From Pachyseris speciosa (lineage: Eukaryota > Cnidaria > Anthozoa > Scleractinia > Pachyseridae): a stretch of DNA of 64,000 bases. The notes under the pieces are model-generated. The model was not told the DNA's origin and searched no databases. It saw nothing but the letters and a program-made list of their open reading frames with translations. Below, piece by piece: positions 23,001-37,727 of the stretch (position 1 is the stretch's first letter; the number at the start of each line of letters is the position of its first letter). Both the position numbers and the translations under genes were made by a program. The stretch spans positions 1,172,501 to 1,236,500 of the forward strand of contig JAEMWC010000138.1 of assembly GCA_016490735.1 (NCBI GenBank). Reading direction: 5' to 3'.

Positions 23001-24211
23001 TTAATCTGACTCACTCATCAGGTGTGGCTGAGATTACATATGGTTTCCTTAGTGTGTAGTTTTAATATGTACACAGGGTTGCCATGGTCAGGAAAAAATC
23101 AGCAAAAAACAGATTTTCTTCAAGGTCAGAGAAAAGTCACAGAGAAAAGTCAGGGAGTTGTGTGTTAATGTATCAGTCAATTCCAAAAGCGTCCATCCCC
23201 TCCCCGTCAGGGCCTCAAAGAGGGCAAATCAAGTGTAAATCTATAGCAAAACACTCGTTGCATGAAGCATTTTGGCACACTCCCCACTCATAATGAATAT
23301 TATTTTTCTAAAATCGCTTACCTTTTTCAAACCAAATCCAAAAAAATTGTGCGCCAAACATCTTTTCCGATCTCTTTTGTTGGCACTCCAAAATTTGAAT
23401 AAAGGCATATCCACTGTATGTTTAGTAAACAATGGAAAACCTGTGCTGAATCTTGAAGCGAAGGGGCAGGGCGAAGCAGCTGCTGTGGTGAATGAATGAA
23501 TATTTGCACAAAAAAGACGTGCAAAACCCTTTAGCTGGCAACTGCCGACTAATGTTTAGCTGATAGTCAGATGCCCCACCGTGCGGGACAAATTTGCCAG
23601 AGGGGGGAGGGGGGGGGGGGTGCTTTTTGAATTGACTGATACATGATACACAAGTCTGGGAAATTCTAAATTCACTTAGGGAATTTTACTTTTGGCTCCA
23701 TTTCTGGCTTTATTGTCCAAGGGTTTGTAACTTTTGGATTGTCTGTGAAAATTGGTTTGCAGTCAGTGAAAAGTCAGGGAAATGGCAGGAAATTTTTTCT
23801 ATCCTTATGAGTAGCAACCCTGTGTACAGTAATGTATCATCGCTGGGAATTTGAGTACATTTATAAGCTGCATGATGATACCTACGCACCTGAGGAATAA
23901 TGTTAATTTTTGGATCACAATAATTAATGAGATCATTTAGAAGAAATTGGATATTAAGTTAATTTTTTCTTGTTTGATTTTGCTATTATTTTAGGATATG
24001 GATGATGGAACATTGGATGACGCTGTGAGTATGACAATAGCTCTTTTACTAGCTTAGTTAGCATTACCATGGTACCATAAGTTTTATTTAATAATTATTC
24101 AGATCACACTCTAATTCATTATGAAATGTTAATGCTGTGGATTGAATTTATTTTTTCTTGGTTGAAATTTTTTGTGTTTGTTTTGTTTTCTTTTGTCACA
24201 CAATCATTATC

Positions 24212-24259
<48 letters not shown>

Positions 24260-27200
24260 TGTCTAGTTAATCGTCCTCGCAAATTACAGCAAGGATGTAG
24301 CTCAACAAGGTCGAACCAAAAGCATATACAAGGCGCCTCTGGCAGCCGCTATACGGTCCATGTACATGTATGCTCGAATAAGCTGTACGCTGGTTTTTGC
24401 TGAGGGAGGAAAACTGGAGTGCTCGGAGAAAAACCCTCAGAGCAGGGTCGAGAACCAACACAAACTCAACTCACTTGTGGCGTCACTGGGAATCTAACCT
24501 GGGGCCACATTGTTGGGCTGAGGTGAGTGCTCTCACCACAGCGCCATCCCTGCTCACCAACAATGATGATATGGAACTGACAGGAAAATAAAAATAAAAC
24601 GTTTTTAAGCCAAAAGCAAATTTAAACCACAACATTAACTTCAGACTGTTCTATCGTAAAAATTTCACAGGAGCTTAAAGTTTTACATGTACCTGCATTT
24701 TTTTCTCGAGAGGGAAATTTTGTTAGTTAAAGCCTATGCCTTCTATAATAAATTGATATATAAGTATTATATCAATTTGGTCCCTGTTATTCTATAAGCA
24801 TTTTCACTTATTATGTATGGAACTTAAACTCCGCTCTCCTCTGCCTTTCCCCTAAAAAATTACAGGAATTCTGAATTTGTTTTGGCAGGATGTACAATTT
24901 GGCGATTTGGACCTTTACAGTGAAGATGCTTGGATGTCAGTATCTGTTAGCTTTAACCCTTACCAGTGTGACCTATCACCACTAACTGTAAGTAATTCAG
25001 ATTTTTATCAGCCTCGCCAGAGACCTGGCAGGGACACTACAACAGCTTGCGCCAATTACTGTAGGCCAGTAACTGCAAATCCCTCCCCCATAACCACATT
25101 CTAGGTAGACCACCACACAGGGGACTATGCCCCTACTCTTTTGGAACAGTGCGTGGGTTCTTTAATGTCCCACATGTACAGATTAAGAACAAGTATTGTG
25201 AGACAGGGCCTATGGTTTTTCATCCTTATCTGAGAAGGCTAGAAAGTCTAACCATTTGCAGATGTCATTACAAAGGCAGCACTTTCTCTTCAATCATTTT
25301 AAAGACCCTGAGCATTGGTCTGGCTGGGGTTTGAACCTGAGACCTCCCACACAGTAGTCCGGTGCTCTACCAACTGAGTAACAGTAAATGAAATGTAACC
25401 TTATTTTCTAATGGGAATTTTTCAAAATTTGTAAACATGATGATAAATCAAGGGCCTTGTGCACGCTACTGGTGTACAACTCCAAAAATCACACTTTATT
25501 TCTCTCTTGCAAATTTATTCTAAATCAGATAAAGCTGATAATTGGCAGAAACTTTAAGTTCCTAGAGGCCTTTCCAGGGATCCATATTCATTTTTTTATC
25601 AAAGTCGTCAGCCGGGCAAGTAAGCCAGATGCTGCACTTGCCCTGGCCACATTTTGCTTGCCCTTGCGAAAGTGCTGAATTATAGAAAAAATGGTGACAA
25701 AATAATGTCTAACTGGAACATTTGCCTTTTTTATTTCTGTTGTGCAATACTCTGACTTACATATTTGTTTGTAACTTGAAAAGATGGTTAGCGGCGGTCT
25801 CGTGAATTGTAATGAACTCCAAACGACATGAAGAGCAGCCATCCGCTAACTAATTTTTCTGGGTAATACTTCTGTCTAATTTTGATGCAGTATGCAAAGT
25901 TTGCAAAATGCTGTGCTCCCAGTTGCAACTGTTTGAATTGTGGACTCAGTAGATGCTGATGCACAGTGCACCAATGCCAGCCATGGTTGTTCGTTTGCCA
26001 CAAGGGCAAGAAGGTACGCTTGCGTTCTTCCTGTTCATATCTCAACCAGGCTTCTTTTTCAGAAGCATCCTGAAAGCTTCACTTTCTTGTTCTTCACTGG
26101 AGGCGGCAAAGCAACTTCCAAATATCTCCACATCTCGTTTTGATCAGCTGTCGAACAACTGTCATGTTTTGTGCGAATGCTGTTCTTCAGAGAAATACCA
26201 GCGGTTACCTACATGAAAATTGAGCCTTCAATAATAAAGATGGCGTTCAAAATTAAGATTTCATTGCAGACGAAATTTGCACATTATTCATTGTTTCCTG
26301 AAAGTTCCAAAGGGACGAGGAGTGATCAGAATGCATTTTACATGAGAACATCATATGAAAATTTAGAAAAGATGTTATGGTAGAGTTAAAATTTTACTTG
26401 TCCATAGGATGAGTTTTGGAGTTAACTTACTCGTCCGTACGACTTTTTGGTCATCTCGGATGACCAGATGACTGCAAATGTGGATCCCTGCCTTTCAGTT
26501 GAAGATAGTTTTTTCAATATACAGATTTCCTATGAGGAAAAATAATGATAAAATGTTCAAAAATAGGGTTATTTTTGACACCTAGCGTAACATTTGCAAT
26601 CTGATCAGCACATTTCTAAATTTCTCCCCATCAGACAACAGGATGCATTTTTTCCGTTTTCCTTCACACATAACTTATGAGTATTTATTATCTCGTAATT
26701 TGGCTTTAAAAATGAAACATTGACAAAGTTATGGCAATGAGAAGTGAGGTGACTGGTTAAGGGATCTCATTCTGTGTAAATGGTCAACTTTTTAAAATTC
26801 AGGCCCAGCTAATTATTTTATCCCTATGAGAGGGAAATTATATGCATTTAGAATGCTCATAGGATAAGCTCTCTTCATGTGGTTTTTCTATTAGTAAGGA
26901 GTTCTCGTTTCCAAACTATAATGTAGTTTTTAAGATCAGAATTGCTATTTTGAGCGAAGTTAACCCATTGGCACCCGTGCCGGCCAAAACCGGCCGTAAA
27001 AAACTCCCATGCTTCAAAACATTGCAACTCTCTCAATCGCACGAATATTGCCTTAACTGTTAGTTGTGAGCACGAAATGGAATGCCCTTTAAATTTGGAT
27101 ATCCAATAAATGCAAGAAACGTAGCGATTTTTACCAAATATGGCCTTTTGAGTTTGGACAAGAACGAAACTGGCCGTTTTTAACGTCAAAGAGAAACAAC

Positions 27201-28824
27201 AAAAATGCCCCTTTTTGCCTTCATGTTTTTTTAGGGAAATCATCGTCGAAAAACCAAAACTCAACCATCATAACGAAATTCAGTCCTTTTTCTAGCTTGG
27301 AAATGACTTTTTTGTTCATATTCTTCTCCGAGTGTAGATACAGCCTTTTGTTCCAGTGCATTCGGGCCTTCCCGACATTTTCCACATCTTGAGCGCATTG
27401 CATGCTGGGAACTAACGAGAATTTTTGACAGCGCCCGTTCCTTCCCCCAATTCTTTCACATATAAACTAAGTCTACAGCCACTCCGACCTACCGCCAAAA
27501 TTTCCTGCTCGTGGTCATCTTCAGTGCACAGAAATTCCAAAATATGTGGTGGTAGGTCGAGAAATTCATCAATAGTCGAGTCCCAAAGGTACTAAGTGTT
27601 CGACCGGCCAAATTCCCAGTTCATCGAGTAACAAGCCAAATTCAACAACAAAGTACATCACCTTGCTCGATTCTTTGAGAAAGTGGACTCTTAGCTACCG
27701 TCACGCTTAATGATGCTCATCAGGCAGCCGCTAAAGATGAAAAATGGCTGTAAATTTAGCAGAAATCGCAAGCAAACCGAACTTGGGCCATTGCTGTCTC
27801 TTCACGGATAAAAAATAGCTACGTCAAAATGACGTTTTCAGAAACCTTGAGCCTCCAGTGGCTTAGGACAGCACCACTTTTCCCTGGTAGTTCAAATAAA
27901 GAGTCACGAATTGCTATTCATCGTTTATAGGTGGAAAATCACTCCGAAAATGTAAAAACCTGCGGTAGTCAATGGGTTAATGTGGTACAGCGTGCCGTGG
28001 CACAAAATATATGCATAAAAGTGTGCCAAAACTGTGCCTAAACCATGCCTAAACTGTGCCTGAAGTGTGCCTAAAGTGTGCCAAAACTGTGCCTAAAGTG
28101 TGCCACTATGCTGATAGTTCACTGTGCTGATAGTTTTATATTGAATTTCAGCCTTGAAGCAAGAGTATTTTGCCTTTTTAATCATCTCTGTACGTCTTGT
28201 AGAACCGGAGATATCACCATTTTATGTTTGCTGTGACACCGAAAATTCATGCTTGTTGCTGTGGTAAAGCAAACACCACAATAGACTGTGGCTATTCTTT
28301 TCACCACAGCGAAAGTTCGGCAAAACTCAGTCACTGCTTCGAAAATTCGTTCTTTTGAAATTTAGAAAATCGAAAAATGCAAATTTTCGGCACCTTATCT
28401 GAGTGTGAAATTTTGCGACACGAAAATCTTCCCCGAAAATTCGCAAGAACAGTTAACGTATGCCGTCGAAAATTCACTCTCATTTCTTTTGCACAGTACT
28501 GTTTGTGGGTTCACAATTATCTTCCTGTAATTTAATCAACAAAGACAATCCTCTGGAAGACCAGATTATAGATTCATAGTTATTGATAGAAAGAGGAAGA
28601 AAGCAGTGTATCTTGTTTTCATTTGTCCTAAAAATGTGCCTAAACTGTGCCTAAACCGTGCCTAAAGTGTGCCAAAACTGTGCCTAACCATGCCCAAACT
28701 GTGCCACTTCGTGTGCTATTGCATGAAAACCGTACATTCCAGCGAAGCATGGATTTCATGCCTTGGCACGATGTTACACTTGTGTACACCAGTAGTGTGC
28801 ACCAGGCCCAAGATAAAGCATCAT

Positions 28825-28867
<43 letters not shown>

Positions 28868-31800
28868 TCATAAACTGAAGATGGGATGAGGAGTGACTTG
28901 TAATTCTGAAATTAATTTTCTTTTTATTGCTAACAAGATTATATTACTGTACATTATTTTCACACACCTTTGTTTCATGTCCACAATCATACATTTGTAT
29001 CTTTACTGTTAAATCTCCTTAGGCAACCACTTCTTCGCATGATAATCCCACTTTAGTGACCACCCTAAAAATTCTGCTTTTGAAAACTGCATGTATAATT
29101 ATGTAGAGTTTCTTTCATAACTGACTGTCTTCTTTAAGCCATCTCCTTCCCAGATTAACTGTATTCATTTGCATGTTTAATTTGTTTGACGGTGCAATTA
29201 CTGCCATTTTCCTTTCTCTAGGCATTTACTCCCCCAGATTGTACAGAACATGAAAAGGGTGTATTGAAAGCAAAAGAGGATTCCAGTAAGTTTGATCCAT
29301 TAAATAGACCAAATTCTTCCAAAAAGACATTAAAAGAAACTTAACAAAAACTGTACTTTTGTCTCGGAAACCAGTAGGCCTTGGGTCGGGTGGGAATTTG
29401 TTGTCCCATGGAGAAGAGCTCACAGGTGTACTGTCTTATTTCTACTCCAGGGATGTGCTAAATTTCTTATGTCTGCTCTACAGACCTCTAATATTGCTCT
29501 CATTGAGAGAAAGAAATTAATATGCTCAGCTGTGTTTGTTAACATTATTTTCTTTTCCTGCTTTAGGTTTAGCAGATGACCAACAGGCAAACTCAGTAAG
29601 TAAAATCAACAAATTGCATTGGAAAATAAATTCACAGTTCATGAAATATGAAATGAAAGAGATGAAATGTAGTGATTTTGCAAGCAAAGAATTCCAAAAA
29701 ATAATTAGTGGCCCTGAGTTTTGGTTAAAATTGAATGGCTTAGTGAAAACTGTGCTTAGTTGAAACTTTGTCTGCTCACAGACACACATTTTCTATTGTT
29801 ACCACTAAAATTAATGTTAATTGTGCTACATTTAAATTCTTAAACTATACAATCATGTACATTACCGGTAAGTCTTTGGCTAGGAATAATAAGGGTGTAA
29901 ATGGATTCCCCTTGAAAAAGGTCATCCAATCAAATGTCATAGTTTGTTGCCCCTTTGTGAAATTTACTCACTCAGTTGATATTTTATTTTCCTCCTTGTG
30001 TCCTGCAGGGAGCAATTGAGTACTAAAAAAGATACTTTGGAGTTAATGGAAAATGTTCAGTGGTAATAATATTGTTTACCATGTCATTCACCAGTTTTGA
30101 GTCTGCTTTTAATTTTAATTATTAAAGGGACAGGCACTCTTTGAGCAAGTGGAGTTGTGCTGTACTTCTGAGAGGAATTTAAAGTAAGTCTACAGATGTG
30201 TGTCATGCGCTATTTTCAGCTAAAAGTTTCTGTGAGTTTTTCTGATAAAGTTTGCTTTTCAGGTCAAAACATATTATTCCTTCTGCACTTGATCAATTTA
30301 AGTTTAATTGGGGCCACAATGCAATGTCTTTTGACAGTTAAATGTTTTTTAGCACTTCACTCCTTGTCTTACTAAGTGCAATGACAGATCTAGGCATGGA
30401 GGGCATAATTAGGTGGAAATGCTTTTATAAAGTAAAATTCTGAAACATTTTCCCACTGAGGCCTAACCCTTTTTACTTGGCCAGTATCGTGCATATGGCT
30501 GTAAATCACTACTGACAGCACTACTTTGTCCAGAATTGATTGAATGTCTTAAATTCTATCCTCTGAGTTAAACTTAACTTTTATGTTCCAACAGGTGGAT
30601 TGAGCTCCTTGAGGAAATCCCCAAACTTCTTGTCCCAGGATTGGTACGTTAACATGCAACCTCCCTATTAAATGAGGCCTTCCAAAAAAGGAGTAGTCTG
30701 GTGTCGCTTTGTCTCTCATTTATGACTCCGCATATCGCTTGCTTCTTTAAGGGACAAATGTGACTGTTGCAAAGGAAACAAAGAAGAATAGAAAGTGAAT
30801 TGTCACTGTCGCAAAATGTCACATGTTTTCTGCCAATTTCTGTCGGTTGTCGGTGTTTTGGGAGAAGATCGTCTCCTGTTTTTGGAACCATGTCGCTTGT
30901 CACTTCTACCCCCTGGAAGGCCTCTTTAATGTTTTTCCTCTTTTTGCCTCTCTGGGAAAATAAGCATGATTGTAGAGCATAATTATTACTCTGCCCTGTC
31001 AAAATGTGCCGGCAACAGGCAAATTTGCGGCCTGCAATCAATTACTTGCCCCTTACTTCACACTTGAACTTCACTGGGAGTTCTCTAGCAGGCAAGCTTT
31101 GTGCCTGACGGTTTACTGCCTACTACTCCAGCTGTGCTGCCCACTACTACAAATCATTTTGACAGGGATGATTACTAAATGGAAATATTAAGCAGTCCCT
31201 TAAAAGAATCCTGGAAACTGCTTTGTTGGCTTCAAGGGACAAGGAAACTGTCAATGCAACTACATTAATTTTTGGAAATGGTCATTCAAAAACACTTGAA
31301 CATTTATTGTAAACTCTTTGTTAGCTTTCAAGACTTTCCAAGCATTCTAACAGGAACATTTTTCACTACACATTTCTGGGGATAGTGATGAAAGCTATAA
31401 GTATTAATTTTGTTAACTTGAAAGTGCTGGGTATGAAATTATTCTTGTTATGATTTTCTTCACAATATAGTGACTTGTTGAAGTTTTTTCAGGTGTCTTT
31501 CATCTTAAAACATTTAATATTTCATAATGGACTTTTCTTATTGTAGGCTTATCTCTCAAGGAATGAACAAAGAGAAGGTGTGTCCTACAGTGTTCTATAT
31601 TTTCTCCAAAACTATTGTTCTTATAATGCACAAAGCAGTGCCTCATAATTATAGGGAGAGATTCAGATGGCACAGGTACCCAACCTCTTTGTCAAAGAAT
31701 CACATTAATAAAACCTTTTTTATTCAAGGCCTTTGATGATACCCTTACACTTAGCTCTGGATTGATCTATATGCTTCTGGGTTTTATTTTATACCCCATG

Positions 31801-33486
31801 GCCACCCCTTTTTAATATACAAGAATTCCACCTTGATCACTCTTAATAAATTTTTTCTGGCAGTTTTTCATAGTAAGAACATTATTTTCATAAGTGGTAT
31901 TTTGTGGTATAAGTTTTTAATCTTTGCAAGTTAGCAAAAGTGATCAATGTATTTTCGTCCTGCTTTTTGTTTTTGGGTAAATGTATGTACTAGGAGTGAT
32001 GAGAAAGCTGATTGAATGGATCTTGTATTCACTGGATATTGAAATGGCTCAGCAACTTCCTATTGCAGTAAGTTTGGCCATCCTATTGGCATATACTGTA
32101 TATGTTGCAGGTAAAAAAATTTTAACCTATGGTAATGAATTTACATACCGTACATAGTTTTGTGACAGTTTACAATGCTTCTCTAGGGTGAGATCGGACG
32201 TCAGCCTGTTAAGGCACCTCTGGCAGCCGATATCAGTCCATATTTGATCTCACCTGAGATAGCCCACCACACCGGGTACTACATCCCCTACTCTTTTCAA
32301 ACAGTGTGTGGGTTCTTTAATGTCCCACATACTATTAGGTACAAGTGTTGTGAGATGGGACCTACAGTTTATCATCCTTATCTGAGAAGACTAGAAAGTC
32401 TAAACATTTGTAGATGTAATTACAAAGGTAGCACTTTCTCCACAATTATTTAAAGACCCTGAGTGTTGGTCTGGCCGTGGTTTGAACCCGCGACCTCCCA
32501 CAAGGTAGTCGGGTGCTCTACCAACTGAGCTAACCGCTCAACCTACTAGGTTCAATCTCAATTCTCTTTGTCTCAGCTAGCCCTAATTATGAATAATTAA
32601 GGTTAGAAGACAAAGGAAATTAATTTTCAACCTAGGTTAAAATTTTTTTTACCTGAATTTAATTTTTACCTGCAACATAATTATACAAACAGCACTAACA
32701 TCCCAGCTCCCAAAATATTAATAGTTCCCCTGTGGTCAGGTCAGCCAGAAGGTAATTCAAATGGCTAATACCTAGTGAAAGGGATTGATCACTCAGTCAA
32801 ACAAAATTCACTGACTCAAGAATAGATTTACCTGCTTCCTTTTTGGTGACCAGACAAAATTAATGCACTTCTTTTTGCTTGACTGTATTACACATATATA
32901 CTGTTTGTCACACACAAAAACAAGATGTGAGTCATCTTGTCACACATCAGGCATCTCTGGCCTGGTCATCATAACAAGTGTATTGATCAATTCTCACACC
33001 ATATCCTATTGGGACAATGGACTTGCAAATACAATGTACCTAGGTGTCAGCACCTTATTAAAGGGCATTTATGTTTCCCATGGCAGGCTAATATACGGTT
33101 GATCAAAGCAGGACTTAAGCTTGTTGGTGCTGTGTGTTCCTGTGGGGCAGATATTGCCTCAGTCCTAATAGTAAGTTGATTATTGTTCTCTGTTATGTTT
33201 TATGATCCCTGATTGATTTAGTCGTCAACAATAGATGAGCTTAGAGCACTTTTCAATTGAGTGTCATAAACCAAAACCAAAGCAATTACTCTGACCAATC
33301 ACAACAGAAGTAAGCAGTGCAATGAGTCTATCAGAATACGAAGCTGGCGTAAAGCGAGGGAAAATACGCGCGTGCAAATCACAATTGGTTTTGGTTTTGC
33401 TTCTCATTGGTTGAGAAAGTGGTGTGAGTTTTCCTGGCTGATCATGGAGTGAAGCAGTGTAAAACCAACGCAAAACTATAATTAAT

Positions 33487-33519
<33 letters not shown>

Positions 33520-36500
33520 CAGTTTAATTACTCTTTTTGTAGCTTACAGCTAAATAATTATTACAAGAGTGGTCAAAGTACTAAACATTATACATTAACA
33601 TGAAACATTTTACTAAGAATATCTATATGTAATAAATAGTAGAGGCCATGGCGGGATCCTCTCTGATGGTGCCTGAACGTAGATTGTATCCATAGGACAC
33701 GGTTGTGTGCTGTGGCAGTAAGTTAGCAAGGACACCAGTGTCCTGAACTCTCTGGATAAACTTGGTGCATGCTGCGGCGCGCCAATCCAAGAGGTATGAA
33801 GACCACAGAGCACAAGAGCGTCACTGTAGGGAAGCCCAGGAAAGATATCTCTAAGGCTTTTATCTGCACAGGCTAAGATATTCCGGCAAATTTGCCCAAA
33901 CTGGGGAGGCATACTCAACAATGAACGGATCAGGCTGGAGTACACCAGAACTAACTCCCCTTCCAACACTCCTGACTTCTTCAAACAATGCAATGTGTAC
34001 AGGCGTTTGCGCGCTCTCTGAACAATGTACTCACAGTGCGTGCTCCAGCATAAATTATCAGTAACATACACACCAAGTAACTTATACGTGTGGACGCGCT
34101 CGATTTCGGACCCAGAAAGCTGCAAAGGAGGAGGATGGTGCGGCTTATAGTGTAAGAGATCAATAAACATCTCCTTGCACTTCACTGGGTTGAGGCGCAT
34201 GCCATGCTCACTAGCATAAGTGCAAATATCTCTTGCAATGAACGGCATAAAACTGGTGGAACACCTAGGTATAATCTCTACAATAATATTACATTTGATG
34301 CTAAATTGAAAATCGCTCTTGATTAGTGAAGTAACTTAAGTGCATACAAAATTGGGAGAGAATCTGATGCTTTCCAGGTACAGCAGGCAGGTATCTACTG
34401 GGCAGCACTCAGAGAGCAGAAACCACTCCTGGTAGCAGCCAACTTAGCAATTAAGCTCTGTCACACTGTTAAAGTTCCTCTTAAAAGTGATTAATTTAAA
34501 AAAAGTCCTCTTTGTTCTTTCATTAAACTAGGATGCAGGGGTCCAAGAAGCTCTCGGCAAACTCCTCACTACAGAACACATGTCATCTTCAATGAAACTA
34601 CTAACACTTCAAGGTTAGTTTTTTTGTTATTCAGATGGATGGTGCAGGAGGAAAAATAATTATTCAAGAGTGAGGGGCAATATCACTCAGCTGGAGATGT
34701 TGCGGCGGTATACCCTCATGAGTAATTTAGCAAAAAAGATTCTGCATGACATTTTGTACTTATAATGCAATGAACTTGAAAAAGAACAAACACCTCGACA
34801 TAAACACTGATAATACTATAGGACTCTGACTGCCCTACTTACTGACATGTATGCGAACAAGGGTAATTTGAAGAGAACGGAAAGTAATGGCCATAAGTCT
34901 TACAGTGAACACCTGATTTGATACCAGTATCCATTTTGGTCATGACCATTTCACAATACAGTTGTCCAAAGACTAAATTACTAATTGTTCTAATTGCTCT
35001 GTAGCCATTGACAACACCACTGATTGTTACGTTGGAATAGAGCACTTTCTTGGATGGGATACACCAGGAAAGGTACTTTATATTTCTTTACGACTCCAGT
35101 AACAAAGATCATGCCTCATAGTTGCTTACTGATTTGGCTTTTTAATACTTTTTGTTATTTTGGCGCTCCAGGAAATGAAAAGTGATGGAAGTGATTCACA
35201 ACAACAAGCAAAGAGTTATCAGCAACTGGTGGATTTTCTTTTGGCAGATCAAGTACGTATCTCAGTGCACCAAGCATGCATTGCATGTTCACTCCTGTTG
35301 CTTTATTAAATACATTCTATGACAAGAAAGCAATTTCCTACAAAATCATTATTTCTATAGAAATTGTACTTTGCTGTGTCAGTGAGACTGTGTTGGGCGA
35401 TGTAGTCGTGTATAATTATGAAAGCTAGATAAGTCTTCTCCTTTTAATTAACTTTCTGCTTCAATTTCAGACTGTGCGTGTGGTGGAAGCTGCCTCTGCC
35501 CTTGCTCGTAAAGTTCACTTGTATGAATTGCTTGCTGTTCTTCAAAAAACTGTAGACAAGTAAGATGCCAGCTAGTGCTTCTTACACTTGTCCTGCTCAG
35601 GACTTCAGTGTTTAATTTTATACATTGTAAAACATCTTTGCACAAGAAAATTATGTTCAAGTCATACAAAGTCCAATAATATAAGTGCATCTATCATTTT
35701 TGTCACACTATGCAGAATTGTTGAGACTGTACCCATTCCCAGGCCCCAAGAAGCTGAAACTGATTCAACTGGTGAAGGGACTGAGACCAAGGAGACAGCA
35801 GATGTGATGTCACCTGAACATAATGCTGGAATGGATACAGCCGGAGTGATCACTGGTGAACGAGATCAAGTTGTTGATACCGAGAGGATTGAGGTCATCG
35901 CAGGTGCACTTGAAGAGATGTGTGCATTATTAAGTCAGGCAAAGCATTTGATAGTAAGTGGATAATTTTATGAATAATGTGACCAATAAGCAGGGCTGTT
36001 ATAATTATAACAAGCCAAATGCCGACTATCACAGCCAGAGATGAAAGCCAGCTGCAGGGAGGTTGAAATTTACACTGTATTCAAGATATGGGTGATATGG
36101 TACTTTTCTTGCTGTACCAGATTCTCTAGTTTCAAATGACAGCCCTGCTTGGGCCAAGTAATCGTTTGTTCATCAGAATGTCTCTGAAGTAATCCTTGGG
36201 GTCCAAAGTGAATTATTACAGCATTATTGCTAGAGTTTGGTCTGGAAAGAAGCAAAATGCAATGACAGTGGTAATGAGTTCTCCCAGGACCAAATCTCCT
36301 GACAAAGCAAAGCATATTGCTTTCTATAAGTGATGTCTTACTGAATATTCTACTGTTGCCACTGTTAGGTTGTGTAAAGACCTCCCATCATAATTATTAC
36401 TGCCAGCTGGTTAAGAGATTTTTTTGTTATGCCTCCTCAGATTCAAGCTCCTGTGAAAGCTTTTCCTACCTCTGCAAAGATCACTGGATTTGACACTGCT

Positions 36501-37689
36501 CCCAAGGACCCTTATCCTGTAATGTTCCACTTTTTTAAAGCTCGGTGAGTTCCTTGTAAACCCGATAATGGAAACGGCAGGAGCATAGTTCAGATCTACA
36601 GTAACAGTAGGTTAAGGTTGATTGTTGTTTTTTGTCAAACTGCAATCAACCTCCTCTATGAGAATTTTGCATGGTAGTACATGTACACTGTAGATTTCTC
36701 AAACAAATTGTCGCAGATACTGTGCCAAAAATGAGAACAATCATGAACAAAGGAAACAGGGGAAAACCTATTAAAGTTACAGTTTGTAGTTTGGTTTTCG
36801 CCTGATGTCTTTTATAGCATTATTGCCTTATTTTGGGAATAATTTAGGAATAATTTATAAATAGCCTATGCAAGAAACTCCGTGCCATTGTCCCCATAGT
36901 TGGTTGCTCTTGATCACTCACAAGAGACCTGTTGTGACCTTTAGGATAGGATAATTGGTGGTATGTTTCTTGAAAAAAATGTCAGAGATATAATTTATTG
37001 TATCTGAAATGGAGGCAATTAAAATAAAACAGGCAAAAAGCAAATGAAATGCTAATTATTTTTTCCTACCAGTTGTATTGGTATCACTCTTGTTTCAGGT
37101 ATTATTTTGTCTTATACCGTAAAAGCTCTATTAAGCCCCCGGGGGGCTTATTTACTGTAATTTCAGGTCTCATTAACGGGGGGCTTATTGGAGAGGGGGG
37201 CTTAATAGAGGGGGAGGTCTTATTTCAAATCTTAAACACCCTGTTTTCATCTTAAAACAGTTTTTGTACAAAACTCAGATAACTACAGACTGTACAGTGA
37301 AATTTTATTATCTAATAAAGAGCAGCAAACAGTATTACGTGTTTGAGTGTATAATTGTTTAAAAACAAACCAATTGGGCCACATGAAGTTGATTTCGCAG
37401 GCAGGAATAGGAGTGGCTAATTACAAAATCTCATGTCCCAAAAGGGGGAGGGGGGCTTATTACAAAAAACTACTTCCAAATGGGGGGCTTATTAGAGAGG
37501 GGGGTTGATAGAGAAGGGGGGCTCAATAGAGCTTTTACGGTAAACAGTTCATAGTTACATGCATGTTATGACACTGTAATTACCCGGTATTATTCAGTAC
37601 AAAGAACTTTATAAAAGTTCCTTTCAAGTTTGTGAAAATCAGCAAATTTGTTAGTGCCTTGAAGTCGTAATCATCATCATTATCATCAT

Positions 37690-37727
<38 letters not shown>

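Larger units (their letters stand above)
24133..24634. mobile_element. TGTTGTGGTT-family foldback element interrupted by a microsatellite and a SINE
   Basis: The left arm (GCTGTGGATTGAATTTATT) and right arm (GCAAATTTAAACCACAACAT) are mirrored but separated by an (AAT)n array and a second-family SINE. Arms matching 21897-22055 support the reading. Confidence 0.55.

Noticed and set aside
31578..31736. Extension of exon 14 into a longer exon
   Set aside because: The conserved frame meets a stop codon within about 80 nt, and the splice at GAAG|gtgtgt joins exon 15 in phase with a strong match to the vertebrate protein.
32500..32540. Possible tRNA gene (GGTTCAAACC and TAGCTCAGTTGG on the minus strand)
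   Set aside because: It is the head of a repeated SINE; four copies share the same downstream body and no proper acceptor stem closes it.
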